Below are positions 32,881 through 44,775 of a stretch of 64,000 bases of DNA, piece after piece. Every line of letters starts with the position of its first letter. Positions within the stretch are counted from its first letter, which is position 1. This DNA is from Cryptomeria japonica (lineage: Eukaryota > Streptophyta > Pinopsida > Cupressales > Cupressaceae). The translations under genes and the position numbers were made by a program. The notes under the pieces are model-generated. The model was not told the origin of the DNA. It was given only the letters and a program-made list of their open reading frames with translations, and did no database searches. The stretch spans positions 188,724,169 through 188,788,168 of the forward strand of contig NC_081413.1 in the NCBI RefSeq assembly GCF_030272615.1, written 5' to 3'.

Positions 32881-33260
32881 ATGAAGAGATATTCATGATT
32901 ACAACAACACAACCATGGAAATTATACTTTGATGGTTCGTACACTAGGCATGGCTCGGGGGCAGGCATTTTGTTTATCACACCTCAAGGTGATAGCATCC
33001 TGAAGTCTTACAGGCTCACATTTCCATGCACCAACAACATAGTAGAGTATGAGGCCTTGATCACAGGACTTAGGCTAGCCGTACAATGGAAATTACAAGA
33101 ACTACAAGTATATGGCGACTCCCAACTGGTCATTTGACAAGCAACAGATGAATATTAGATCAAGGATGATAAACTCATGCCATATAAGCAAATGGTGGAC
33201 AAACTAAAGACATCATTTACTACTATCACTTTTGAGCAGATACCAAGAGATCAGAATTGA
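32881..33260 (+). pseudogene. pol: Element B second, archaeal-type RNase H (aRH)
   Basis: WKLYFDGSYTRHGSGAGI, TNNIVEYEALITGLRLA and VYGDSQLVI carry the catalytic D, E and D of the archaeal-type RNase H that marks the Tat lineage. Stops occur at 33135, about 33156 and about 33258. It supplies the active RNase H that the first domain lacks. Confidence 0.9.
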
Positions 33261-34667
33261 GCTGCTGACGCTATGGCTACCATCGCATCTCTCCTAGATC
33301 TTCCACAGAATTCAACATGCTATGAGTTCTTGGTCGAACAACTTTGGATTCCCGCTTATGATATCCCCGAATCTGAAATGATATATCACCTTGTCGGTTC
33401 TGAATCCCCATGGTATGCTGAGTTCTACACCTATCTCCGCGATCACACCCTTCCTCCCAACCAATCAAATAACCAACATAAAACCTTCATTTGCCAAACT
33501 GCTCGATATACCATTATTGCTGAAACCCTATACCACCGCGGTCTTGATGGTACTCTCCTTCGATGTCTGGAACAAGGTGAGATAACAAAGGCTTTGGAAG
33601 AAGTCCATGAAGGAATTTGTGGGACTCACTCAAGTGGTCTGTCACTAGCCAAGAAACTCCTGCACAATGGATACTATTGGCCATCTATGGAAAAGGATTC
33701 CTACTACTTTGTCAAAAAATGCAAGAAGTGTCAAGTTCATGGCGACCTGATACATGCACCAGCCCAGGAACTGCAACCAATCACAACACCATGGCCTTTT
33801 TGTCAATGGGGCCTTGACCTTGTGGGTAAGATTCATCCATCTTCATCTTATGGCCATAATTTTATTATTACCGCCACTGAATACTTCACAAAGTGGATCG
33901 AAGCTGTTCCACTTACCCAAGTCACCGGCAAGCAGATCACCTCATTCATCCTCAACTACATCATTTGCCGGTATGGTGTACCCATGTCCATCATCACAGA
34001 TAACAATCTTCCTTTCAAAAATCAGGATGTCCGTGAACTTTGTGAGAAATTTCACATCCAACACCGCTTTTCCACTCCCTATTACCCAGAAGGCAATGGT
34101 CAGGCCGAAACATCCAATAAAAACATATTGAGGATCCTAAAGAAGACAGTCAATGATGCCAGCCGTGATTGGCATGTTCAACTGAATCTAGCACTATGGG
34201 CATATCGAACTAGCATTCGAACCCCTACAGGTGCAACTCCTTATTCATTGGTCTATGGTGCAGAAGCTATCTTGCCTATTGAGGTTGAGATACCATCATT
34301 ACGGGTTTCCTTGCACAATCTCATCAATGATGAAGCATACAGAGTATCCCGTCTTCAGGACTTAGAGTTACTTGATGAGAAGCGACAAGCTGCATACAAT
34401 CACCTCAAAGCCTATCAGCAGCGCATGAGCAGAAGCTACAATCACTGAGTTAGACCTCGTACATTTGAGGTAGGTGATTTGTTCTATGAGAGAATCCTCG
34501 CAATCAACCAAATAGAGAACATCAGGGCAAGTTTGAATCAAACTGGTTGGGCCCATATGTTGTCACTGCTGTATTCGGGTCCGGGGCATATCAGTTGGCT
34601 ACATCAGAAGGAGAACCGCTTGCAGATCCAATCAACAACATGCACCTCAAACGGTTTTATACCTAAG
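33261..34667 (+). pseudogene. pol: Element B integrase
   Basis: Complete DDE integrase. The N-terminal zinc site is H-x5-H then C-x2-C (HEGICGTH, CKKCQ). The core has D in WGLDLVGKI, D in SIITDNN and E in GNGQAETSNKN. The C-terminal part after 34449 shows PRTFEVGDL, then after a one-base shift NWLGPYVVTAVF and NNMHLKRFYT, ending near 34667. No chromodomain is seen. The main frame 33273-34448 is open for 391 codons; a TGA at 34446 and the shift near 34480 break the tail. Confidence 0.93.
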
Positions 34668-34784
34668 CTGAATAGAGCATCAGGCTCCCCTGCATACTAG
34701 AAAATACCACAAACATTCAGAAAAATGTCTTGAAGAAATACAAAAACATTCAAAAAAGTAAAGAAAAATCATGCATCCAAACGA

Positions 34785-34847
34785 TGAACAACCACTCCGG
34801 TGGCACCTTGGGTAAGTGCGATGGTGAAAACCTGGCAAATAGGTGCC
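34785..34847 (+). repeat. GGTGAAAA hairpin modules (element B, post-pol)
   Basis: Two modules: about 34785-34808 (GATGAACA, stem CCAC/GTGG, loop TCCG) and 34823-34847 (GGTGAAAA, stem CCTG/TAGG with a G-T pair, loop GCAAA). TCCG and TTCG in A are both UNCG tetraloops. The position just after pol is the same as in A. Confidence 0.75.
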
Positions 34848-35049
34848 ACTCGTAAAGACAATGGCTCCAGTATCTTTCAGGCTCGTTGCGATCACTTCAT
34901 ACATACATCCATCCATCCATCAACCATGGCTTGTTATAAATCTACAAATCCAAGAAAGTACTGCATGCATCCTGCATCCCGCTTTTTTTTAGTCATGTCT
35001 AAAAACTGGGGGCAATGCCTTTAACCTATTGATGGAAGTGGATTCTACA

Positions 35050-35235
35050 TTGTCTTGTGATTCATTAAAGTTCTTCATTTAAAAATATCTCACAAAATCC
35101 AAAAAACATTCAAAACAATCACCAAAATACCAAAAACATTAAAAAACAATACAAAATCCAAAAACATTCAAAAATGTCTCACAAAATACCAAAACATTCA
35201 AAAACAATACAAAGTCCAAAAACAACGAAAAAACC
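35050..35235 (+). repeat. A-rich AAAAACATTC repeats in B tail
   Basis: Repeated AAAAACATT, ACAATACAAA and CACAAAATACC words; no coding potential. Analogous to 10107-10250 in A. Confidence 0.75.
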
Positions 35236-36350
35236 ATCGAAAATCAAAACACGACAACACATTGTACATACTCATCCACACAGATACCAAAACAAACATT
35301 GCCATAATACTCACACAATGATCACTTATCAATCGACCACACAATCAACATCAACAAATCGGAAATTGTCTTTCAAACAAGGATGCATCCTTCCTTACCA
35401 AAACAAAGACAAGACGACGTTTTCTTTGACAAGAAAATTATGTTAAGCTATCAAATACTTGGTTGATTTGTGAGTACAATCATTCGTTTATCTCTATCCA
35501 GATCTTTCAACATTGTTTTGTATCTTTGGTGCATTATTCCGATGAAGTTCTGGGGCATGTACTAATGGTGTTTACGTGGGAAGTTCACCAAACTATGTGA
35601 TCTTATGCCAAATGCAGTCATAGATCATTACGGCTTGCTGACTACAACGTATACCTCAACCATATAAGCATGAACCATTACCAAGGATCCTTATTCTTTA
35701 TTCTTTATGTATATACTGTTTGTTTGCAGGAACATTGCTCTTCCTTTGGTTCCTTCCCCCTCATCCAATTTGGATAAAGGTTTTATCTCTTAGTACGGTA
35801 TGCACTTGTCTCAGGATATGATCAGCCTAAGATCAAGGAGGACGATCCAAGTCATGCATGAACGGAGATAATCCTTGTCTGTTCCGCAAGTAATACTCAA
35901 GTCAACTTGATCCATTATATCAATTTGCTTGTATTAACTTGCTATATCAAATCCATGTAAGAAATACTCTGGTCATCTTGAATCATTATGTCAAGATGCT
36001 TGTATTCTCTTCCAACATTTTAAAGCTCAATGATGAAAATAGAGCACTATGGATCGTCATCTCATCTCATATGTATATATTGCATTTCATTGCATTCCAC
36101 CCATCCATACATTCATAATAGCTGCATATCATGCATACATAGTCATAATAATGCATACTCTATTATACTCATCTTCTTCCATAGGACTCGGTCCTAGTCC
36201 TCCATATCTTCTATCTAACATCGAATCCCCCCTCACCCTCCCTATCTTGATCATCAACATCATCCTAATCCCTTCATCACTTCCCATCCTCACTCATCCA
36301 CAAAATTAAGCCAGTTACTCTGTCTACACAAATACATCGCCTCCCACACA
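35236..36350 (+). other. B 3' non-coding tail
   Basis: No ORF or PMD homology on either strand, unlike the equivalent region of A and C. Rich in CATAC and TCATC words around 36050-36300, reminiscent of the 11450-11780 region of A. Confidence 0.55.
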
Positions 36351-36353
36351 CCT

Positions 36354-36700
36354 AGACTATCAACAGATACTCTGATCAAGTATCTTCGGGTCTCAACAAG
36401 TAATCGATCATGGTAATCCTAGACTACATCAGACATTTATCATAATGACCTAGTCTCAACGGGGTTGCCATGATTCCCCACAACCATCCATCACACGCAC
36501 ACACTATCAATAGATCAACCAATCAAACACAATCCAACGGACAATTACATCAATTGTCTAAGTCTCAACGAGTATTTTGTTTCATATACCTTGACTTCAT
36601 CGGACAATGACATCAATTGTCTAAGTCACCATCAGGTCACTTTGATTCACTTACTTAGACTTTCTCCTGTCCAAGCGACCAATTGACATCAACTGTCACG
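36354..36700 (+). repeat. Nested-hairpin array in the B tail
   Basis: About five units near 80-100 bp apart. Each has an outer GACT/AGTC arm pair and an inner pair: GATACT/AGTATC (36366-36384), GACATT/AATGAC (36432-36449), GACAATT/AATTGTC (36540-36558), GACAAT/ATTGTC (36603-36621), and a decayed fifth. GTCTCAAC follows most units. Inner stems differ yet remain paired. It occupies the place where A and C have their intronic hairpin array. Confidence 0.72.
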
Positions 36701-36931
36701 CTTTGACTTGACCAGGGCAATTAAACCGACTGCACCATATTGTCCAACCAATTTTGATCAATTGTATAGCATCAATCCAAACCATACACTACATCTGCTC
36801 TATATCTCTTGCATGACCTCAAGGTACTTGATGGCTTGTTGTTTCTCTGTATTCACTCTATTTTTCTTCCATTCTTTCACCGTTGTTGCTAATTTCTTCT
36901 ATTCTACCTCCCCTCCACTTCTCATTTTTTT

Positions 36932-37085
36932 TCGAGAGATCGCCCGATTTTTCAAAAAAATTTGGCCCATCTCTCGAGGGGCCATACCACCCATTAAATT
37001 AACATTTTATGGGGCATTTTCTTCACACCAGTTTTTCTTTCTTTGAAATGACGCGATAAACCGCACCGTCTCAAAGAGGGGCAAA
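36932..37085 (+). promoter_or_regulatory. 3' hairpins and polypurine tract of B
   Basis: TCGAGAGAT (36932-36940) pairs with 36969-36977; a second hairpin spans 37040-37077 with TCTTTGA/TCAAAGA arms; AAAGAGGGGCAAA then abuts the LTR at 37086. The layout equals that of A and C although intervening bases differ. Confidence 0.78.
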
Positions 37086-38471
37086 TGTAGTCACACAAAT
37101 CTGTCCAGCTTAATTAAATAAATATTCGCTATTTATTTGATTAAAAATCCACTAGCCATCAGTTAATTAAATTAATATTTAATTAATTCATCTCCAAACA
37201 TTCTCCTATTAATTAAATAAATTATTCAATTTATTTTAATTAATTCATTAAATCAAATTCACAATCAATTAAATAAATAAAATCTATTTATTTAATTAAA
37301 GTCCCCTTTTCCTCTTTTAAATATTTTAAATAAAAACATTTATTTAAATCATTTATTCCCCCCCACTTGCATTTTCCTACAAATGCAACTTGCACACATT
37401 TATTGGAATAAATTAATTTTTATTTTAATAAAATCCTATTTTCCCTCACCCACCAAATCCACTTGCAAAATCTAATCCCCTTCTAGATTCTTCTAACCCC
37501 TTCTAAATTAGCCTAATCCATCCCCTAATTATTGTCACATTCCTAAGCAAAATGAAGTCACTTCTCAAAGACTTCAAAAGTCTTTGAAAAGCATTTAATG
37601 CTTTGTGTGCTCAACAAATTAACTCCCAAAGTCTTCCAAGACCACTAATGGCTCTTACATGACCATTTATGGCTCTTACATAACCATTTATGGTTATTTC
37701 AAACTTGTCTCCCCAAACATTTATTGTTTTGACCATATTTATCCCTTTTTTCATTTGCACAAGAGTTTATCCATTGGATAAAAGCTTTATTCTTTGAATA
37801 AAGAGTTTATTTATTCAACTAACCTTGACTTTAACTCCTAAGGTCATATCAAGCATTTAATGCTTATTCCCTCCCCTCTCAACCTATCTCACATTGACAC
37901 TTGTCATCCTGGGATTGGGTTCAAAGCCCTCACATGGATTTGAAATCATTCAATCCTGACCCTTGTTGAGATTACTCAATCTCAACCATCCATTGCTCCA
38001 TTTTTCCTATAAATAGAGCCCATTTCTTTATAATCCAGATCCTAAAAACTTGTATGCATTTAACCTATAGGCATTTTAGAGAGCATTTAGCATAGCAAAC
38101 TAAAATCTTGTTATTTTGGTTAAAATCAATCATTTTTATAGCATCTAGTATTTTAGTTTTTCATTTCCCATTTGAAGCAAAATATTCAAATCTCAATCCT
38201 CTATAAGCATCCATAGTGCAAAAAGCTGCTGAGAGCTACACTATTTTGGAACTTGGAGAGGAGAGGAACAAGGGAGAAGGAGCTAAGAGCATGCTAAGAG
38301 GCATTTGGAGATGCCTCATCATATTTGCTTCTTTAGTTAAATATGCTTTCATGTTTTTAGTATCTCTTTTGATATGCCTGTTTAGATTAGTTTTTGATTG
38401 ATTAACACTAACGGTTTCTTGTGTGTGTGTTATTTATCTCAGACTAACCTTGTCCATTTTGCAGGGCATCA
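37086..38471 (+). repeat. 3' LTR of element B
   Basis: 1386 bp, TGTAGTCACAC to GGGCATCA, followed by GTAGC. A 61-codon frame from a GTG near 38216 is identical to one in the 5' LTR, which is expected from LTR identity and is not taken as a gene. TATA box at 38008-38019. Confidence 0.95.
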
Positions 38472-38476
38472 GTAGC

Positions 38477-39480
38477 AATAGTTAATATGTGGTCATTCAA
38501 ATAAGTTAGCTCAATCTTGCTTACCAAATTGGATCCCCATATGGAGAATGGCTAAGGATATGTAAAGGGATGGAGTTCAAGAGTAGGTGCATATTTGAGG
38601 TTGATATGTTGTGAATTTTTAGATTAAATCATGTGATTCCTTTTCAATTATGCTCCAATAATAACCCATGCATTTTTTGAACCAATAATTTAGCACTGAC
38701 ATGTGTATTATATATTCTGAGTCCAGTAAGCCATTATAACCATATCAATAAAGCACACCCCACAATAATTAGGTATTTGGTAGCTAATTTTTAGATACAC
38801 ACGAGAATACTCTTATAAAAATTGGAAGGATCTCAACTTTCAAGATAGTTATATGTGTCATAAAATAATGCTTCACTAGTTAATTTGGTACATACCAATA
38901 AGAAATTATCTTGAATTCTAGCATTTTTTCAAAACCTATGAATAATTAAGATAAAGCAAGGAATGTCACAACTTATTCTCATAAATGATGAAACACTAGC
39001 CATAATATCAAAATGTTTATTATCCTTTATAGGAATAGTATTGATTTTGTATGATTCAAAAGATAAGAAATTGCATAGCTAAGTGATGGTATTGGATAAG
39101 TTTACCTTTTTGGTCTTATAGACTCTTATCATTTTTTGAGCTATAAATTGTAAATTGCCATGGATACTAATGGATTAAAATTAAAGGATAAGGTCACTTT
39201 AAGGCTTCCTCTTCATTCAATTTATTCAATAATATTATAGGTGTGTATTAAAAATCAAGTCGATAAATGAGTCAAGTGATTGGTCAATAGAATCAATGTC
39301 ACTTTAGCTCCTTGACTAGTCATACATGGAGAGTCAAACCATCAAAGAACATAGTTAAAGAAAAGGGGGAGTCAAGAATGAGTATGTGCTAATTAAAAAA
39401 TGATGTACCAAAAGGGACATGAATAGATGTTAAATAAACATCTAGTTGATCCACCACAAGTTGACCCTTGATATTCTTAC
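38477..39480 (-). pseudogene. Element G RNase H and integrase N-terminal part
   Basis: Continuation of the minus-strand pol cut by B. Near 38600-38535 it reads KYAPTLELHPFTYP then PFSIWGSNLVSKI, matching HAPAQELQPITTPWPF and WGLDLVGKI in B's integrase. Near 39476-39441 it reads IKGQLVVDQLD, matching IKGQVIADQLV at the end of B's first RNase H, and at 39352-39331 MFFDGL, matching LYFDGS of aRH. Many stops and shifts. Gene order on the minus strand (RH, aRH, INT) is correct. Confidence 0.7.
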
Positions 39481-40119
39481 TTCTTCTTATTTTTTCCAAA
39501 GTCTCTTAAAGTTTTTCATTATTACAATAATGTCTTGTGAAAATCAATCAATTGAAAGTCTCAAAAGAAGTCCTAAAAATGTAAAACCTATAAGTATTTT
39601 CGCTTGTTTGTATTTTTAAGATTTCTCAAACTTTGTGACATATTTTTAAAGTCTGCAAACCTTATGAAATTGTGAAAGTTTGTAGTTTTAAACTTTCTCA
39701 AACTTTTAATAGTTTTAAAGTTTACAAAAAAAATTAGTGATTGGTTTCTTTCGTCACAAAGTTTATAAGTTCATAACATTGTGGAAATGCAACAATTTCT
39801 TATTGTCATGTTTTTAACATGTTTGCATACTTTTTTATAAGTGTCTTTCTATTATTGTTGCAAATTTCTTTGGTTCACATCTTTGTGATTAGCTAATAAA
39901 TGTCGTTTGTAAGGGTTAAATTTCTTAGTTTTAATAACATCATGAGTTTATGAACCCCCTAAAAGTTTGAAGAAGCTCGAGAAGATGGTGAAAAGTCTCA
40001 AATGTTTCAAAATTTGTATTGTCACAAAGTTTACAAGTTCACAAACCTTGCAAAGACATAATATAATCTTAGATTTTTCAAAAAGTGTATAAAATATGAA
40101 TTTGCTTTGAAATGATGGT
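39481..40119. other. Unassigned, AT-rich with AAACTTT words
   Basis: Repeated AAACTTTGTGAC, AAGTTTACAA and related words in both orientations; where RT of element G should be, no RT motif could be read. Probably decayed or rearranged. Confidence 0.4.
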
Positions 40120-40760
40120 ATGAATAAGGGTTTTTGGGTTTATCTATTATTGTCTCGTTATGAAAATTTAAATAATAATTATCATAACCTATTAAAGAGG
40201 TCATCTATCCACTCCTCGGTTACCTTGGTTGTAGACTTCATCTTATTAAATTTAATTACTAATTATTTTGAAAGCACTATTGGAGGCACATATAACTCCT
40301 CTTCTTGTTTCAAAGGTTTCAGTAGATGCTCAATATATTTCTCCATTTTCTTAGCTTTGTACTTCTCCTTCCCCTCCATTTCCTTTTGCAATCTCCTGAG
40401 AATTGTTTCTATTGAATCCAAGAATTCTTCCACTTCTTGCATCTTAGTAGTTGGACCCATGTTGATCGTTGTAATTCTATAATCTGCAAGGGTGATAGAT
40501 CTTCTCAAGATTTTTCTATGGTTGGGGTTGCAATATGCATTGTCCTATTCTAATGTTCATCCATTTTCATCTTAGAATATGTCCCATCTCTTTTCTTCTC
40601 TTTTGGTTGTCCTGTCTTGGAGAACAAACCATCGATACTAGTGGAGGTTGTCTCCTTTGTTACTTTAATTTTCATACTTTATTGTAGCTAAATAGGGGTA
40701 GTTTATTGCACTCAATTCTAGTACTATCTTCTTTTTCTCACTCTTTTGTATTTTGGGTAT
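40120..40760 (-). pseudogene. Possible element G gag-region fragment
   Basis: A minus-strand frame 40508-40263 is open for 81 codons and is strongly charged (IETILRRLQKEMEGKEKYKA), probably coiled coil, followed on the 5' side by another K/R-rich frame near 40675-40560. Position 5' of G's RNase H suits a gag region, but I do not recognise the family, and it may be an unrelated fragment. Confidence 0.35.
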
Positions 40761-41040
40761 GGTCTATGATCACATTTCGTTTAGTATTGTTAGTAGGAGG
40801 TGGCAGCTGATTCTCGGGAAGTTGATTTTCTTCCTTTTTTTGCATTCTCTTTAGAATTTCCTTCTATTCCCTTGTGTTGCTCAAAGATGTTATTCTTGAT
40901 GTTGATATATATCTTGATGTTCTTTTGTTTTTTGTTCTATATCTTCATGTTCTTCATCAAACTTCATTGGTTTCTATTGTTGTCTAGGTTCTCGCTTGTA
41001 AGGAAGTTAAGGTCACGAAACACCTTCCTACACTAATCTT

Positions 41041-41260
41041 GAGAGGAGGGTAATGTATAAACTTTTTATATCTTTACAATAGTCAAATAAAAATAACACA
41101 ATAGCATTCATAACATAACATGATCATTTATGTGGGGAAAATCCTTTTAGGAGAAAAAAACCACGCTCCAAAAGTCATCCAATATTTTATTAAAAAATGA
41201 ATAATAGATTACAATATACTTACAAATAAATATTCTCACTGGACTATCACCAACCAGAGA
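41041..41260 (-). repeat. Possible Copia LTR fragment, minus strand
   Basis: On the minus strand, GCGTGGTTTTTTTCTCC then TAAAAGGATTTTCCCCACAT forms the GTGG/CCAC-bounded T-rich hairpin also present near the ends of element D's LTR (43248-43275) and the lone LTR E (63012-63041). No boundary or target duplication found. Confidence 0.35.
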
Positions 41261-42032
41261 TTTGGAGGCAACTCAATAGCTAAAAGACTCTTACACACAA
41301 CCCCCATCTCATGCACCTCATATATGGGAGATATAATACATGAAACCATCAAACGATATTACAAAACCATGGGCTAAAACCATCCAATAAAGTGGCACCC
41401 ATCTTGTCTATAATACAAGATGCTCAACGATGTGTCAAAACACACATCAACATGTGTACCTCTCTTTTACAACTCATTCATGTATCCCACACATTTTTAC
41501 ATTTCCATTTTAGGAGACCCAACTTTTGAATTGCGTGTTTGATTGACGAATTGTTTGAAGTTTCAAAAATCTCGTGAAGTGATCTACCAAGCTAAAATTT
41601 ACTAAATTTCTAAGGATCAATTTTGAGCCCATCAAAATCCTCTAAGGTCTTCAAAATTAACTTTGAAGCTTTTCTACGAGACCCTAAAAAATGAAATTTT
41701 TTATATCTTCAAAACTAGACATGATCTTGCCACAAAAACTTACCAACATGCTTATTTAGCCAATCTAAATATTTAGGGATAATTTCGGTCCAATCCATGC
41801 TCAAATGAAAATTTACTAAAAATAATAACCTTATATATATGCAAAGTTGAGACACCATTTTCCTAACATTTCTCATCATCAAACAACTGTTTTACTTGTT
41901 TTGTATTGTGACTCTAACTTATAGCTTGTTGTAGGTTTACATCATCAAGGATTTCTCAAGTTGATACTTTGCTTCCTAATTTTTCTATATCTTATGAATC
42001 TATAGGCTTCATGATGTAAATCTTGATATAAA

Positions 42033-42064
42033 CCCCCCCCCCCCCCCCTCTCTCTCTCTCTCTC
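42033..42064. repeat. Poly-C plus (TC)n microsatellite
   Basis: Sixteen C followed by about eight TC units. It marks the left edge of recognisable LINE sequence. Confidence 0.97.
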
Positions 42065-42273
42065 CAACTTCAATAAGTCAAAAATTGGTGCAAGACACTG
42101 GCAAAGTGAGAAAAATAGAGCGGGACCTGTCATGCATGGGGTGTGTGTACAAGGTAGAATAAATACTAGTGTGATCCTAACTAAATCCAATCCTCCCAAG
42201 CGTTCAAGGATATGGAACTTCATCCAATCTTGCAAGAAAGTCGTCATAGATTACCTGACCTAGGATATCAATG
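42065..42273 (+). pseudogene. LINE-1-type ORF2 fragment, left of element D
   Basis: Translation from about 42108 gives VILTKSNPPKRSRIWNFIQ then SCKKVVIDYLT, a stop and DIN; this continues at 48488 with DGCKALFGEDSWFGFPSL once D and its duplicated CAATG are removed. That is the LINE ORF2 region between RT and the C-terminal part (RIWNFI...DGxKALFWEDSW pattern). The 5' part of the LINE is absent, as is usual for 5'-truncated copies. Confidence 0.75.
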
Positions 42274-43435
42274 TGTTACACATTTGATGTCATTGGTTTC
42301 ATTGATGTCAAATCTTTAGCAATCTATATTGCTCCAGTCGTTATTGGTGATCTAGATATTGGATAAGATTAGTTGGTGGTCTGGATGTTTTCTTCTCTTG
42401 ACCTTATGTTGATAAGAAGATATAGAATGATGTGTCAAGTTGTTTCTAGTGGTATGGTGTTCTTTACTTGGTCCATAAATACTTCTAGTGATTTCTCTGG
42501 ATTAACCTATCATGGACCAAAATAAATATTTGTTTTAGATATATTTCAGGAGACTATGTTTAGCTAAGACATATGTTATGGCCCCCTTGGTTAAACTGCT
42601 TTATTTGTTCTTGGTACAGGATAAGTAGTGTGTTGCATAGAATAGATTTTTGGTGATATTGATTTGTGTTTTTTGGTTCAAGCGATTGGATGCAAAATAT
42701 TTTTGATGTTAGTTGGAAGGAGTGCCGACTTGGTATTTATCATTTTACCTTCCTGATAATATATTTTTGGTTCGATGCTATATACACATCACATACATGC
42801 TTGGTCGACCTAATGGTAGTTGTTCTTGATCTGATTGGTACATATTGGTTGCAATAACTATGGATTACATACAAAAATAAGAAAGGTATATGAGAGAAGT
42901 AGAAGTAATGTGAATGTAGAATGGATAGATGATCGGTATGCGAAGTGAGTAAGAACAGTGATTCAGAGTTATACAGAGTAGTCAGATGAGTATATGCATG
43001 GAACTGTTATCTGCATTCTAACAAATGCATTTTGTGTACAGTTCAATATATTATTCTTATTGCTTTATGAGATCGTTTTTGCACCTTGCCTTGAAGAAGT
43101 GATCTTCAACAGAACAAGTCTCTCTTTTGTATCTTTCCTGAGGCTATGTGTCTCAGTCTGCAAGTCCGAAGCAGTAAGTTCTTTTTGGTAAGAAGCCTTT
43201 TCTTGATTGTAAAACAATTATTATATGTTGTGAGTTTAATTCTCACCGTGGTTTTTCCTAGTTTGGGTTTTCCACAAAAAAATCTTGTGTCATGGTGTGA
43301 ATGCTTTGGGTGTTATTGCAATTCACTTTCTACTCATCAATGTTGATGAATGGTGAAGTTATAAACTTTTTAATTTGATGATATTTTGTGAATGATTCAC
43401 CCCCTCCCCTTGTTAGCCTTTGGTAGTGTTCAACA
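42274..43435 (+). repeat. 5' LTR of element D
   Basis: TGTTACACATTTGATGTC to TAGTGTTCAACA. Near its end GTGG (43248-43251) and CCAC (43272-43275) flank a T-rich hairpin commonly seen in Copia LTRs, followed by the CACCCCCTCCCC stretch before the end. Confidence 0.9.
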
Positions 43436-43452
43436 ATTGGTATCAAAGCTTT
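43436..43452 (+). promoter_or_regulatory. Primer-binding site of element D
   Basis: ATTGGTATCAAAGC starts at the LTR end. It is one base from TGGTATCAGAGC, the standard initiator-tRNA-Met primer site of plant Copia elements. Confidence 0.88.
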
Positions 43453-43502
43453 AGTTCCTGAAGAGTCAGCTTAACCATTGAGCTAGATCTTAGATTTTGA
43501 AC

Positions 43503-44381
43503 ACTATGTTTGAAAAAGAATTGAATGATATGGATTGAAATGAATGGAATGATGTGGATGGCATAGTTGACATGGAAGGCAAATTGAGATAATCTTTGGC
43601 AGATCTGGATGACAACGAAGAAAAGAATAAGAAGGGAGTTGAAAATATTTTGTTTTTAAGAATCTTGTTGGACAAAGGAAAGAAGGTTATTGATGAAATT
43701 AAAACTGAGCTCGATGAGAAGACCAGCGAATGTGCAAAGCTTACTAAAGGAATTGCTAAACTCAAGGAGAAACTAAAAATTAAAAAAAGATTAGGTTGAC
43801 AATGGGTTAAAGCTCAAAGGTGGCAGCAAAGTATTGGATGTGGTTTTGAAATCTTAGAGACAAAATAAATATAAGAGTGGACTTGTTTTTAAAGAAGGTG
43901 AAAGCTCAAGAAATGACAAAGAAAAGAAAAAACTAAGGATAAAATTTAGAATAATTGAAGCTTTAAAATTGTCTGGAGAGCTCCTCTTGCTCCTATCAAG
44001 TATTCTTCCTTTAATGGTAATTGTTTCACTTGCAATAGATTTGGGCATAGAGCTAGTGAATGAAGAAGTCAGAACAAAAATTAGTCAAATGGCATGAGAT
44101 GTTTTTCTTGTAATAAGTTTGGTCATAAGGTTACCAAATGTAGTAGAGTAATGAGTAATGTATACAAAAATTTGAAGTATGTTCATACTTTCAATGAAAT
44201 TTGCTATGTTTGCAAAACATTTGGACACAAAGTTGTTGAGTGCAAGACAAACATAAACTTTGGGAACATCAAGATGAATGATAGAAGATCTCAAAAAGGT
44301 CCGATATGTCACATTTGTAACAAAATGGATCATGTTGTGAGAAATTGCAGAAATAGAATAGAAAGATCTAATGGTTCATAA
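43503..44381 (+). pseudogene. Element D gag-like protein with four zinc knuckles
   Basis: The N-terminal part (43503-43799) is acidic then K/E-rich and predicted coiled coil (IDEIKTELDEKTSECAKL). After a frameshift come the block GSKVLDVVLKS then KYKSGLVFKEGESS, a known Copia gag-associated spacer, and four C-x2-C-x3-G-H-x4-C knuckles in one frame: 44022-44063, 44100-44141, 44202-44243, 44307-44348. In the first, the last Cys codon is TGA; in the fourth, Gly is Asp. The knuckles would bind nucleic acid. There is no UBN2 capsid domain visible. Confidence 0.8.
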
Positions 44382-44775
44382 AGGAAGATTGACATCAGTA
44401 AGGAAAAGGAGAAGATGAAGATGAAATGGTTGAAGAAATCAAATTTTAAGACCGAAGAAAAGATTGTGGATGGATCTGTATCTTCTATGGGTGCAGACCC
44501 TTCTTTCGATATTTAGCTCAGACAACTGTGTTTGAGGGGGAGATCTTAAAAGAACATCTTTCATTCCCTTCTTGATTGGTTTTGGGTTTTTCTCAACACT
44601 AAAGGCGTGGAAGTATTTTTCGATGGTTTTAAGCAACTTTGATGTTTTGGAACATTTTTGGCAAGTGCGGGTGTACAGTGTATCAACTTTTGAAACCCTA
44701 ATTAACGATTATATGTTACTACATTCAAAATCATTTGTGCATATATGATTGAAGAGAAGCTAAGTGCAATGAGAG

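Larger units (their letters stand above)
16861..38471 (+). mobile_element. Element B: full-length Tat-type Ty3/gypsy retrotransposon
   Basis: Bounded by LTRs of 1387 and 1386 bp and the target duplication GTAGC (16856-16860 and 38472-38476). Without the nested element C (19226-25672 plus its TTAGT repeat) its own length is about 15.2 kb. Order: LTR, primer site, leader, gag, protease, G-patch, linker, RT, RNase H, second archaeal-type RNase H, integrase, structured tail, polypurine tract, LTR. About a dozen in-frame stops and a few frameshifts make it inactive. LTR differences, about 22 by eye (near 1.6%), fit an older insertion than C. Confidence 0.95.

Noticed and set aside
36049-37046. Plus-strand hydrophobic frames in the B tail as envelope-like protein
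   Set aside because: No signal peptide with a consistent ORF, no glycosylation or fusion features, and the frames coincide with TCATC-rich repeats and hairpins.
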